Assembly (NCBI RefSeq): GCF_964204865.1
Contig: NC_135250.1
Coordinates: 31,921,395 to 31,985,394 of the forward strand
Reading direction: 5' to 3'
Length of the DNA stretch: 64,000 bases
Source: Styela clava
Taxonomy: Eukaryota > Chordata > Ascidiacea > Stolidobranchia > Styelidae
Of the stretch, positions 23,928 through 34,799 are shown in pieces. The notes beneath the pieces were generated by a model that made no database searches, was not told the origin of the DNA, and saw only the letters and a program-made list of their open reading frames with translations. Both the position numbers and the translations under genes were made by a program. Position 1 is the stretch's first letter. Every line of letters starts with the position of its first letter.

Positions 23928-26900
23928 GTAACGTTTGATGAAGCAGTGAAGGATCACTTGGAGGAGAGGAAGAAATGCTCAAAACTTGGTAAAAATAATT
24001 TTTACTTTCAAGCCTTGCATCCCCCCCCCCCCCTCCTAATACAATGATGAAAGCAATCACTCGCCGTTCTTACTTTTCTGTGGTGATCAGTGTTTTCTGA
24101 GTTTCTGTGATATTCAATATTCTGTGTGATTAGTGGCGCTTCCTGCTTAGCAACAGTTTTTAACTGATAAATTGGCCTATTACAGTGGTTCCCAAACTTT
24201 CTAATATCGCTACCCGAATCACTAAAAGCTCAATTATCCATTTAATAAAAATACAGCAGTCATATCGTTATCACGTTTACTTTGACCAAAAATGATAATA
24301 CTAACATGTTTCGCATGTTCTGATCGGACTATAAGATCCCAGGCTTTCATCTAATCCCAAACTTCCTCAGCATCCTTCGAAGCATGTGACCAGATTAAAG
24401 GATCATTATCTAGATGCGAGCATTACATGCCCAGCTTTTCCCCCTAGACTAGCCAAAGGTAGCGGAATCAAAATAAGAATTTTCAAAACATCTGGATTAC
24501 CCACTGAAAACTGCCAATTTATCACCAGTTTTGGAACCACTGCCTAGTATTTTGATCGTTGTACCAGTTTGATGAATTGAGAAACCAATGCCGAGTCAGC
24601 ATGATGACGATCCTTCTGATAATATTAGCTAATTTAACCCCAGTGACTGCTCAAAAAGCCTTTTTTCAAAGTTAGAACATATAGAAACACCCCAAACAAA
24701 TAATATTTTTTTTTGCATTATTAGACTACTTACTTTTTAAATTTACAGATACTGGCAGATATTTCATGAAACAGACTAAAGCTTACTCTGGCAGAAGAAG
24801 AAACAATGTTCATATCCTGGTAAAGATATTTTTATTCATCTTCTCCCCCCATTTCAATGATGAAAACAATCACTCGCCGTTCTTACTTTCCATGGTAATC
24901 AGTATAAGGTGTACATGAAGTCTGAAAAATTTTAAAAATGCTAAAGGAATTTATCGATGCTATATACAGGGAGTCCTCGTTGTTCCGTTCTTAAGACAGT
25001 TATAACCCGAATTTCAGTGTATGTCGGAACAATCAAAATGACGTACAGTATCACTGAAACTGTGTACCATATGACTGAAGATTAGTGATTATTCGTTCAT
25101 AATCGTAATAGTTCGCAATTGGTCACGTCATTTACGATGTAAATAACGAAAACCAATGAGCCCAGAGCACTGATTTTCTTGATCACAATGATCCAGTTTG
25201 TGGGCTTAGTACAGTATTATCTTTTATATATATTTTTATGGAGTGCTTTGGAACCTCAAAACAGCGTTATGGGGTGCGCGTTCGTAACCTCAAAACAGCG
25301 TAAGTCGCGACCGTCGTAACCCGAGCACTCCCTGTATTGTTTTGGCCCTCACAGATGTATTAAATGAAATAAAAATACTTGAACAATTACTGAATAAAAA
25401 ACAAACTTGGTTAAGATATATTGAGAATTGACTTCAAATTGAAATTGTAAAGTGACTTCATGGACACCCTGCCATCAACTATGTTAGCACCGCAGATACA
25501 TTAGAATCAAACAAATCAAAATTTATGAGGAAAATAAAATAGCAAATTCAATTTTATGAATTTGTAAATTATGTTTTTCATTTGGCTGTAAGAAATTTAC
25601 ATATTCAAGATACCTATTTCTTGAGTCTAATTCACCGCTGTAAAGTCGAGAGTTGGCATTTTTTCAAATAATGTTCGTTTTCTTGGTTCTGTAAACGATT
25701 CCTGGATTTCGTTTCACCCCGAGTCTAATCAACTTTGTCAGCGCTTGAGTAGTTTTTCTAACCAACCCCTTTGCTGCTTTTTTTACAAATTATTTTGAAT
25801 TTTTCTCAGGTCCTGGTGGTTATTCAACAATGCCCTCTTTGCCAGAAGAAGTTCTTCAATATCTGGTAATTTTTTTTTATAAATTTTACCCCCCTCTCCC
25901 CCCGACTTCAATGATGAAAACAATCACTCGCCGTTCTTACTTTTTATGGTGATCAGTGTTTTCTGAGATTGTTATCAAGGATAAAAGGGATGCAGTGTGG
26001 AGATTTAGAAATGCTTGACAGCTGTTCAATTGATAACTTGGCCTAGCGCTGCCGTGGTCAGCAAAAATTTATATGTAATGTTTTTGTAACATTTTTGCGA
26101 CTCCGGGAGATGTTTCGGTACTCCTGAAGTATGCGCACCAAGATGTTGCACAACCTGAACCCAAACCTGACTTCCGGTTGTGCGTCATCTTGGTGCGCAT
26201 ACTTCAGGAGGTCCGATGTTTCTGTGACGCAAAACTGGATTAGTTGAGAAACGGTGTATTAGCATTTTATCAAAAATTATTTCAAATTTTTCAGGCTATG
26301 ATGATGATTCTGCAAACGGTGTGAGGATGTTTTCTTCGATGTAAGAAGTTCTTCAATATCCGGTAATTTCTTGAAAATTTTCACTTCCCCCCTTCCCCCC
26401 ACTTCAATATCCGTTAATTTCTGGAAAAAATTTACTCCCTCCTTTCCCCCCACTTCAATATCCGGCACTTTCTTGAAAATTTTTACTTCCCCTCCGCCCC
26501 CCATCTTTATTTCCCCTCTTTCACCCAAATACAATGATGAAAACAATCACTCGCCGTTCTTACTTTTCTATGGTGATCAGTGTTTTCTGAGATTTTCCGC
26601 ATAAACTGGCCTTTATATTCTAAAATATTTTCTCAAAATGTATTTGAAATAGTGAAATATTTGGTTTTGCATCAATGATAAATGTTTTTCTGATTATATG
26701 TCAACTCGCACCCAAGATGTTCGCTAGTAGGGCGGTCGTTGTTCATTATTTCTACTCATGCAGCATTCCACATAGACGTTGGATTGGATATGAAATCTCT
26801 AACACTGTATGGTATGCGTCTGAGAAGATTTTACATTTCATCAATTCTGGGGGTCTTAGTATAATAAGAGGAGGGCTGCCTCTAGTGGTCACATGATTGA

Positions 26901-29072
26901 CTATTACCGTATATGCTCGTTTTACCGCCCGATCTTGATTAAGGGACCGTTTGAATAGCCGCCCGTGTGAACAGAACATAGAAATAAATAAGGGCCGGTG
27001 CTTGAATACCCGTCCGATGTAGAAGCTGATTATTCAGTGGTAGAGAACAATAGGAAATAAGAAGCGCTTTTGTCACAACGCTGTTGAATTTTAAGCGCTG
27101 GTAGATAACACTCGAGTCTTAGGCGTCCAATTACATAACAGATAGCATTGATTACGTAACACCATGGTTCTCGAACTGGGCGTCGTTTCGATATTGATAG
27201 GGTGTTGCAAAACTTTTCTTCTTTTGTGGATTTGTACCTGCGGTGCGTAGAAAAAGTCAAAATTTTCGTTATTCTCGTTTAAATCATACTTGGGAACTGG
27301 AATAATTAATTAACAAGCGTCCGTGCTTGAATAAGGGTCGGTTTGAATAAGGGCCCGGTTAATGAGTTGGTTGAAAAAAATATGGACCCTGGCTACAAAA
27401 CGAGCAAATACAGTATATGGTAATTTCAGAGCCCATTAGCCTCGGCAATCGATCTTGCCTGTATGTTTGATTTATAGAGGGTCAGGTATATGTTAATCGT
27501 TTCTTGCATCGATTTTTATGGGTCAAAAGTGAATAGCGGCCAGCCAAGCCTTTTTTGTATACATAAATACAAACGAATATTGCGGTTTGAAGCAGCAATC
27601 ATTGCAGGCCATCGAACATCATCAATTCATTGATGAACACAAAACCTTATTTCTAAAACTTGAATGTTTGAGTTTTTGGTATTAGTTTGATAGAGTGAAG
27701 CACTTATGAGATCAGAATTCATGCATTTGGAACGATAATCCTAAATTTGGCTTCACAATTGCTTATGTGCACAAAGGTTTGGATTAGGCCATAATTTTAT
27801 TCCGATTTTCCTTATTTTAGTTCTATTACGAGTGCGGGGCATGTCTGCGTTAACCGACTGAATATACCGCCCATAGGCTTTCGTCCTTTTACACAATTTG
27901 TAAAGTAGGTAAACAAAATTAGTTACCTTAAATTAGTTAGTTGGTACACACACCTCTGGAGCGCCTTCTTTTTTACTAAAAGTGTGAAAATAATAAAATT
28001 TCAAACCTTTTTATCTTGAGACAATCCCATCCTCTTCGGCTCTTCCTCGTAGAATCCTTTCGGCAAATCTTGTTTTGCTATTTCATGAGGATAGGATCTC
28101 AGAATATCGGCTTCGACCTCTGGTGGGAATTTAAAATATTCTGAGCCTTTTAATTTTGATAAAAGGCATCAAAATTTTCTCGTTATTAAGATTTGATTTT
28201 CTCTGAATTTGGAGATGTAGTCTTAGATAGAAATCTTTTTTAAACCCTGTTACAAATATTAAATTTCTAAAACTTTTCCATCCAGGGTCGAAGCCAAGGA
28301 TTTCAAAAGGGGTCTAAATTCTAATTGACAAGTTAGATTGTATCATTTAACGCAGTGGTCGGCAACCTTTTTCGGTGAGGGACCAGTAGAGCCTGACCTT
28401 TTGGCGGACCACCTGGTACGGACGGAATGAGCTTATGTAATAAATTATATGTAGGATAAATAGGTTGATATTAAATTCAGAGAATAAAGGTGATGTTATT
28501 CAAGTAATGTGTTTCTTACGTTTAGCCTACTGCGATTTTGTAGTTGTCAATTTTAAAAACCCGACTTCACATAAATGTAAAAATGCCTGTAAAGCTTTTC
28601 TACTAACTGCAATATTCAGTTAGTAGTATTGCCCAAAAGACTGCCGAAGTACCCTATAAATCGCAAAGACTCTTTTCGACTAATTATTGTTGAGTTGTTA
28701 ATCAACTAAACATGTTATTAGGACATTGTCCGTCTTTTGTGCCATGTTTCCGCGGACCGATAGTGACCTTTCCGCGGACCGGCGATGGGCCGCGGACTGG
28801 TGGTTGCCGACTACTGATTTAACGGGTCTGCTCGGAATACATGGGCTTTAAGTAAAATACATTTTAAGCTACAAAATTTGGTGTGCATGGTACTGAAAAA
28901 GTTATCTGTAGATTTCGATTGGGGTGGTCTGACCCTCAACACATCCCATCCCTGTCTGCACCCCTGCCTTAATCTGTATTACAACTCTTACTCCCAAATT
29001 TATTTTTCAGGTTCATCGTTAAGAATCGAGTTTGACAACCCGAATGAACCGATTGGAGAGGGGATGATCTGA
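23928..29072 (+). CDS. Putative 3' exons of an unrecognised gene, with duplicated exon cassettes
   Basis: Five short open stretches have AG before and mostly GT after: A 23928-23988 (VTFDEAVKDHLEERKKCSKL), B 24749-24819 (TGRYFMKQTKAYSGRRRNN then VHIL), C 25810-25865 (PGGYSTMPSLPEEVLQYL), D 26295-26340 (GYDDDSANGVRMFSS) and E 29011-29072 (SSLRIEFDNPNEPIGEGMI, stop). A ends in phase 1, and B, C, D and E all can accept phase 1, but B and C leave in phase 0 and D in phase 2, so they would fit as alternative C-terminal exons better than as one chain. The introns after A, B, C and D share a C-rich tract and then the block ACTCGCCGTTCTTAC, so the region arose by tandem duplication. The acidic and Ser-rich peptides look like a cytoplasmic tail. 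No upstream exons or family were recognised; some cassettes may be dead. Confidence 0.35.
24183..24541 (+). mobile_element. hAT MITE, TSD GCCTATTA/GCCTAGTA
   Basis: Ends CAGTGGTTCCCAAACTTT and AGTTTTGGAACCACT are inverted. The flanking octamers match at seven of eight positions. It lies between exon cassettes A and B. Confidence 0.75.
26117..26214. mobile_element. GG-CTCC hairpin MITE, 98 bp, TSD GATGTTTC
   Basis: A near-perfect hairpin from GGTACTCCTGAAGTATGCGC to its complement ending GGAGGTCC. Perfect GATGTTTC at 26109-26116 and 26215-26222. Confidence 0.9.
26345..26520. repeat. Three tandem units with CACTTCAATATCCGG
   Basis: Units of about 60 bp, each CTTCAATATCCGG then TTTCTTGAAAATTTT then a C-rich tract. 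They expand the 3' edge of the duplicated exon cassette seen after exon C. Confidence 0.8.
26905..27415. mobile_element. DNA element with TACCGTATATGCTCGTTTT ends
   Basis: The left end TACCGTATATGCTCGTTTT matches the inverted right end TACTGTATTTGCTCGTTTT, flanked by TAT on both sides. Inner repeats of GGACCGTTTGAATA and GGTCGGTTTGAATAAGGG occur. It is 511 bp with no coding capacity; the superfamily is unassigned. Confidence 0.6.
27762..27965 (+). mobile_element. GG-CTCC family MITE, 5' truncated
   Basis: Carries the long-form interior (TTTTCCTTATTTTAGTTCTA, CTTTACAC, GTAAAGTAGG) and ends CACACCTCTGGAGCGCC. Confidence 0.75.
28007..28140 (-). CDS. Possible single internal exon, unrecognised
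   Basis: On the minus strand an AG acceptor at 28141 is followed by 134 bases open in one frame, with two bases then 44 codons, ending in AAG before GTTTGA. The peptide contains YFKFPPEVEADILRSYPHE and later LPKGFYEEEPKRMGLSQDKK, a charged composition typical of real protein rather than AT-rich noise. It lies in the intron between cassettes D and E of the plus-strand candidate gene. No partner exon in matching phase was found nearby. I do not recognise the family. It could be a processed fragment or part of a gene whose other exons lie elsewhere. Confidence 0.28.
28353..28816 (+). mobile_element. hAT element, 464 bp, TSD ATTTAACG
   Basis: Ends CAGTGGTCGGCAACC and GGTTGCCGACTACTG are inverted. 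Perfect ATTTAACG at 28345-28352 and 28817-28824. Confidence 0.92.
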
Positions 29073-29105
29073 GTATACCTGATTAGCCCAAATATATGAA
29101 TAATT

Positions 29106-29215
29106 GGACCTCCAGAAGTATGCGCACCAAGATGACGCACAACCTGAACATAGTATGTGTGTACTGGTTAGGTTCAGGTTGTGCGACATCTTGGTGCGCA
29201 TACTTCTGGAGCACC
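29106..29215. mobile_element. GG-CTCC hairpin MITE, 110 bp, TSD GAATAATT
   Basis: Near-perfect hairpin with arms of about 45 bp (CCAGAAGTATGCGCACCAAG and complement). Perfect GAATAATT at 29098-29105 and 29216-29223. It starts 33 bases past the stop codon of exon E, so it would lie in that 3' UTR. Confidence 0.9.
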
Positions 29216-29661
29216 GAATAATTTCCTATCCAGAACACAGTGATTTACAACCTATGGGTCACCTGAAAGTTCTTTCCGATTTCTCATTTTTGTGCATTTT
29301 ATTTTGTATTTGATATTGAAGTGTTGCTCAATAGTAATTGTATATTTTGGAAGTATCGCAGCGTAAAAACTTGGAATCATCCATTTTGCCTAAATAAAGC
29401 CTCACCACGATTTTAGAAAAATCGGTGATGACAAACAAGTATCAATGTTGAAATAAATTTTAGGTAAAAATGATTGTTTTATAATATTTTAATTTGTGGC
29501 CGTATATATAATATGCATGCCGTTTAGTATTTGCTCATATCCTTGGGTCACGTGATTTAACAATATTTAGGTCGCAAAAAAAGGTTGGGACCACTATTCT
29601 AAATAGGTACGATGATCTGTGAATAGCAATGCTCTTTGACGTATACCAAACCAGAATTTTT

Positions 29662-29772
29662 GGAGCTCCAGAAGTATGTGTACCAAGATGGCGCACAACC
29701 TGAACATAGTATGTGAGCACCGGTTAGGATTCAAGTTGTGAGACATCTTGGTGCACACGTTTCTGGAACACC
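29662..29772. mobile_element. GG-CTCC hairpin MITE
   Basis: Hairpin from GGAGCTCCAGAAGTATG to CTGGAACACC. Flanks GAATTTTT and GAATTTCG match at six of eight positions. Confidence 0.8.
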
Positions 29773-30237
29773 GAATTTCGCTATGACAGTGTTAGGTAGG
29801 ATGCCACGGACGCGGAGTTGAAACATTGTGTATAACTTCTGAGTGCAGAGTCTTAACAAATTTCGTCAACGAGTGAATAAATGTTTTCCACTCAATCCAG
29901 ATAAAAATATCTTGAGTGTTGCGTACTGGGTTTGCTTGAGATTATTGTCACGTCAGCGGTTCCCAGTCTTTTTTTAAAGTTCCTTCCTTGGCTTACTAGG
30001 TGTGTTGTTGATAAACGTGACTCCATATTCGAGCCTGCCGAAATCATGTAAGCCTCTGTGTAATGATGGTCTTCATCATCCGAAATGTTAATGCGAGGAC
30101 GCAAGCCGACTGTTTCAGGTGGCCCAAATTCGCATTTTCACTCTGACATTGAGCTTAACACCGAAAATGGAGAAACTAAACGTATCTCAGGGTAACCTGA
30201 GTTCAGGTTGTGCGCCATCTTGGTGCGTATACTTCAG

Positions 30238-30495
30238 GAGGTCTTACTTTTCGTATTCATCCGAGGACACTGCTTAACCATATGGCGAACCCCGGTCTCT
30301 CGTCCTGTTACCAGTCCAACTCGGGTATGAGGTTAGTTATTTGTTTTCGGAAGCATGGACTTGATGGTGGAGGAAGTCGTAAACGACCAGCAGTTACATG
30401 AACCATCCTACGGCGGCGAGGAGTCCAGCAATCCTCTCGCAGAGCAGTGGGAGGTGCAACGGCGAGTATATTCCTAACGCTTAGCAAGATGCACC
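30238..30495 (-). mobile_element. SINE, minus orientation
   Basis: Reverse-strand landmarks CATATGGCGAACCCCGG, GCATGGACTTGATGGTGG, GGCGGCGAGGAGTCCAGCAA and the A-box side TTCCTAACGCTTAGCA. Confidence 0.8.
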
Positions 30496-30592
30496 ACACT
30501 ACTAATAAATGAGCACAAGTTCATTGATAAAAATAAGTAAAACTGAATACACGGTCGGTGCACAATACCTGAGTCCAGTGGTATCCCTAGGG

Positions 30593-31399
30593 CAGGGATG
30601 GCGAACCACTGACCCACGGGTCACAAAGTGACCCACCGCGTTTTATTCGTGACCCGCCAAGGCACGAATAAAATAAAAATAAATTGCTAACATATTAGTA
30701 ATAAAAATTGATAAACCGGTCATAAATTAATCTAACAATAACTAAACTATTATAATGTACCGTCGGGGCCGCGATCGCTTATTCTCAAATTGTTAATTTT
30801 TGAACCGGTATGGATATTTTCAAAACCCCTAATCTTAGACGCAAGTCTGCACCGCCGTGTACCGTTATTCAGCTATTGGCTCTGATATCGTTTATGACAT
30901 AACAATGCAATTTATCTGTTTATTTCTCGCAGCGTCGAGATAATACGAGAACTAGATGCCACTTTGATTTTTATTAGTTTATCGCCTACAATGCCGTTGA
31001 AAAAAAAAAAATTTCAGACTTCAAATAAAAACCTAGAAATCTGAAATAACAACGGGGCAGTGTAGAAGTGCCTTAATGTGGTTGAAAACTGATCAAAAAA
31101 TATAACACTATCAGAGTGGAATTTCCTCCAAACGCTTTGGAACAGTGAAATAGTTTGCCGCATCGTCATAAACGTTTTTGGTAATTCATATACGTGTTTT
31201 CGTACTCCTATTTCATAAAATCGAATGCCATAAAAAGTCCCTGATAGAAGTACTGCATAAGTAAAGCCCAAAACTACACCAACACCAACAGAAACTCATA
31301 GATACAAACATTGATTAAATATCTGTGACCCACTCTCTTCTTTTACGCGATAAAAATATTATTTTCGACCCATTCATCGAAAAAGGTTCGCCATCCCTG
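30593..31399 (+). mobile_element. hAT element, 807 bp, TSD CCCTAGGG
   Basis: Ends CAGGGATGGCGAACC and GGTTCGCCATCCCTG are perfect inverted repeats. Perfect CCCTAGGG at 30585-30592 and 31400-31407. An internal minus-strand frame of 85 codons (31014-31271) is not a recognised transposase. Confidence 0.93.
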
Positions 31400-31407
31400 C
31401 CCTAGGG

Positions 31408-31745
31408 TGTGGCAGCCATGGTGGCGTTTGAACATGGGCGCAAAAACGGCGAAAATTACTCTGCGTGGGTTCGCAGGCTCGAATCCCATGCAGGGATGGT
31501 TATGTGCAAGAGAATTGCTGGACTCCTCGCCGTCGTTGGGTGGTTCACGTAACCGCTGGTCGGTTACGGCTTCCTCCACCACCAAGTCCATGCTTCCGAA
31601 AACAAACAATATAACTAATCCCATACCCGACTTGGAATGGTAACCGGACGAGAGGCCGTGGTTCGCCACATGGATAAGCCGTCTTATCGGATTTCCTCTC
31701 CCCCGGGATAAATATATAAATCCTATCCTATCCCTATGAAAGGGG
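31408..31745 (+). mobile_element. tRNA-derived SINE, nearly full length
   Basis: Head with GTGGGTTCGCAGGCTCGAAT (B box), body with GATTGAT-free GAATTGCTGGACTCCTC, GGTCGGTTACGGCTTCCTC, CATGCTTCCGAAAACAAAC and tail TAAATCCTATCCTATCC. The A-box part is damaged where it abuts the hAT duplication. Confidence 0.85.
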
Positions 31746-32035
31746 CGCATTTTTAAACCTTAGCCATGGGCACCATTTTACCTAGATACGCCACTGCCTG
31801 AGCCACTCCGAGTTCCGACGCATCGATGATACGAATTAGGCACAGTACGGTATAGCACGGGTCTAACGAGGAGCAGTTATTCACCCACTTGTTCATATTA
31901 TTTTATCCTCGCGCCTCGCCTCGACTTTTCATTTTACTAGATTCTGTTTTCCCACAAGAGTCCATGCAACTGCAGATTTTTTTAACCAATCTAACATACT
32001 ACACTCAGCCGATAACGACTCCACCACCAGAATCG

Positions 32036-32106
32036 ATGACTCAGGGTTCGAACCCTGGTGTTTCCGTTTACGAGACCTTAATCTTAACCCCCGAGCCACC
32101 GAGCTG
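32036..32106 (-). repeat. tRNA-Thr(CGT)-like head of a SINE or tRNA pseudogene
   Basis: On the minus strand GGTGGCTCGGGGGTTAAGAT (A box), GGTCTCGTAAAC (anticodon CGT) and CAGGGTTCGAACCCTG (perfect T arm) are spaced as in a tRNA, but the acceptor ends do not pair. The downstream sequence contains GGTGGTGGAGTCG, recalling the body of the local SINEs. It is a tRNA-Thr relic or the head of a different SINE family from the common one. Confidence 0.6.
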
Positions 32107-32827
32107 ATCTTCCTGTATCGCCAGTTTATTAGAGGTTAATCTTCAACTGCACTTGTAGTTCTGACGTAGTTGCCAGGTATACAGCACCAATACAACGTAT
32201 ATTCAAAAAACTTTGATTTGCAATTTTTCTTAAGAATTAATTGAATGAACTTCAATATTGAAGATACTAGTGGATATTTATATAAATATTAGTTATCTTG
32301 AACTCGCTATCAGAAATCTAAATACCTCCAGTAGATCTTGAGATTTTAGTGGTCGGCCGTAACGTGAGTCAGAAATGAGTCTCCTTTACTTCTGAATGAG
32401 GGCGCACGGCCTTGCTTTGATTGAATTCCTCATAAAATATACACATATTCATATATCAACATTTTCTCCACAGAGCGGATTGCTAAGTTGAATAAAAACA
32501 CTTGACATACTCGCTTTTTTCGGAGACGGCGCAGCCTTATAAGAACTTACTTACTCCTCTCATTCCTGGCAACTTTATAAAATCATTTGGTATTTTACGC
32601 ATCGAAATGTTCAAGTTTACCGGTGCTGCTTTCGAATGTGGCGATAAGCTTCGTATGCTTAGTTTAGTTTAGCCAATTAGTTTATCTATATTAAGCTTAA
32701 AACTTAGATATAAAACAGGTATGGTCTACTTTAGTACCGTTCGGACTTATTCGCTACCGGGAATCAATGGAACTAGATTCGAATTATCTCATCCTAACGG
32801 GGAATTTCAAAATGTTAATGCCGGTAC

Positions 32828-32985
32828 CGAAACTGAGTTCATGCATCTGAAACGAATAACTGACTGACTATTCCTATAACCAACGTGGACCGGTAGCCGG
32901 ACGAGATGCCGCGGTTCGCCATATGAATTAAAGTTAAACCGTCTCGTCGGCTTTTTTCTACCAGAGATAAATGTGAAAATCCCAT
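32828..32985 (+). mobile_element. SINE 3' fragment
   Basis: Has CGTGGACCGGTAGCCGGACG, CGGTTCGCCATATGAAT and AAATCCCATCC at the tail. Confidence 0.7.
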
Positions 32986-33084
32986 CCATCTGCTACTTAT
33001 TGTTTGAGTTATATATGCAAAAGTATTTTCCTCCATGTTATTGCCCGAGCATTTATTATTTTCCAATCTGTTGTATTCAATAGG

Positions 33085-33402
33085 CTCGGCAGTGTGCTGC
33101 ATCGTGCTAAGCGTTAGGAATACCTTCGCCACTTCCCCCTTTGATTACCCTGCGTGGGTTCGCAGGTTATGTGTGAGAGGATTGCTGGACTCCTCGCCGC
33201 CGTAGGGTGGTTCACGTAATCGCCTGTCGGTTACGGCTTCCTCTACCATCAAGTCCATGCTTTCGGAAACAAATAACTAGCTAACTAACCGCATACCCGA
33301 CATAGGATAGTAACCAGACGAGAAGCCGTGGTTCGCCATATGATTACGCCGTCTTATCGGTTTTCCTCTCCCCGGGATAAATATGTAAATCCTATCCCAT
33401 AA
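33085..33402 (+). mobile_element. tRNA-derived SINE, nearly complete
   Basis: A-box side GTGCTAAGCGTTAGGAATAC, shortened B-box region TGGGTTCGCAGGTTATG, then the standard body and TAAATCCTATCCCATA tail. Confidence 0.85.
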
Positions 33403-33404
33403 TT

Positions 33405-33590
33405 ACGGTACATTGTAAGCTCATTAAACAAACTAACTTGTTAGGTTATAATTTAATTTACACGTTTCTCGCAATAAATACTGTTACGTGAATAATATAA
33501 TCGTGAAAACGGCTGTTTTGTCGCTATAATTCAGTGAGGCTACGCGGGCAGGATTATTTCACTCCGCGGGCCGTAGGTTGCCGACCCTTG
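33405..33590. mobile_element. Truncated hAT MITE, right half
   Basis: Contains GTTAGGTTATAATTTAATTT and ends CCGCGGGCCGTAGGTTGCCG, matching the right half of the element at 44541-44855. Confidence 0.7.
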
Positions 33591-33664
33591 TCGCAGGATA
33601 TATGAAAAAATTATTTGTCATCAAGATGTGAAATGAATAAATGTTCAACTATTTCCATATCCAC

Positions 33665-33755
33665 CTGAACGGAAGACCGTGGTTCACCATATGATCAATT
33701 AAGCGGTATTATCGGCCTTTTCTCTCCCCGGGATAAATATGAAATTCATAACCCA
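33665..33755 (+). mobile_element. SINE tail fragment
   Basis: Has ACCGTGGTTCACCATATGAT and CTCTCCCCGGGATAAATATG. Confidence 0.65.
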
Positions 33756-34088
33756 ACATACGGTACGCTGTTGAGAGAACCGGTGAAAAGCGCGGATAAA
33801 TTCATGCGGCTCACTTCTGACACTTAGTGGTCAAAATTTAGGGCGCCAAAATTTAGACCAATATAGGGAAATCCCCTGACATTTATTTCTCAAAAATTGA
33901 AGTATTTCATTTTTGTCCAGGCAGCTGGGGCTATAAAGAGTTACTGAGTCAGGAAGAATAGCGGCACCATACTGCAGTACTGCCATAAGTTAGGCTAACT
34001 GCTTAATTATGTACAAACAACCCCTCATTAGAGATTAAATTTTGGGAATAAAACAGCACCGCTGATCTGAGAAGGGCCATGCAATTTA

Positions 34089-34385
34089 GGATAGATCCGA
34101 TAGGATAGGATTTACATATTTATCCCGGAGGAGAGGAAAGTATGGGATTAGTTATCGGTATATGGTTTGTTTTCGGAAGCATGGACTTGGTGGTGGAGGA
34201 AGCCGTAACCGACCAGCGGTTACGTGAACCACCCAACGACGGCGAGGAGTCCAGCAATCCTCTCGCACATAATCATCCCTGCATGGGATTTGAACCTGCG
34301 AACCCTCGCAGAGTAATTAGAGGTGCGGTGGCGAGCGTATTCCTAACGCTTAGCCCGTTGAGCCACACCGCCGCGCCATTTGAAA
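34089..34385 (-). mobile_element. SINE upstream of DONSON
   Basis: Minus-orientation copy from the tail GATAGGATAGGATTTACATA to the head with GGGATTTGAACCTGCGAA (B box) and AACGCTTAGCCCGTTGAGCC (A box). It ends about 415 bases before the DONSON start codon. Confidence 0.88.
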
Positions 34386-34799
34386 TGCAGAAGGTCATGT
34401 AGAATAGCAAACAAGCAGACTAAAACTTATTCCAGTATTCATCACCATGCAGACATGTGAAAATTAAAGATAAATTTGAAGAACATTGTTATTTCTGTAT
34501 TCACAGGCGAAGGAATTTGCCGCATTTAGCCAAAAAAAAAACTATTAAGCTAGGAGTCTCACAGAATACAGAAATAAAGCATCAATATCAACAGCTCAAT
34601 AGCAAAATTAGCCAGTTAGACTACAGCAGTTATTAAGCTTCAATTGACTCTTATTTCAATATTTAATGGCTAAATCTAAAGCTGCCCATTTTATTTTCAA
34701 TTTGTAGGTTTGAGTTAACTTATCACTTCTGCACTTGGTGCGGTATAGCTTTCTTCGATTATTTATACTTGAATAACAGCAATAGGCTACGTGTATATA

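Noticed and set aside
29997..30109. Minus-strand exon-like stretch reading GLRPRINISDDEDHHYTEAY
   Set aside because: It is open and has GTAAGC after it, but the acceptor tract is poor, its outgoing phase does not fit the nearest minus-strand candidate exon at 28140, and a hAT end lies just downstream.
31014..31271. 85-codon minus-strand frame
   Set aside because: It lies wholly inside the hAT at 30593-31399 and shows no transposase motif.
34142..34402. Frames of 78-135 codons at 31.4, 34.1 and 44.1 kb that resemble each other
   Set aside because: They are the same SINE body read through in one frame; similarity reflects the repeat, not a protein family.
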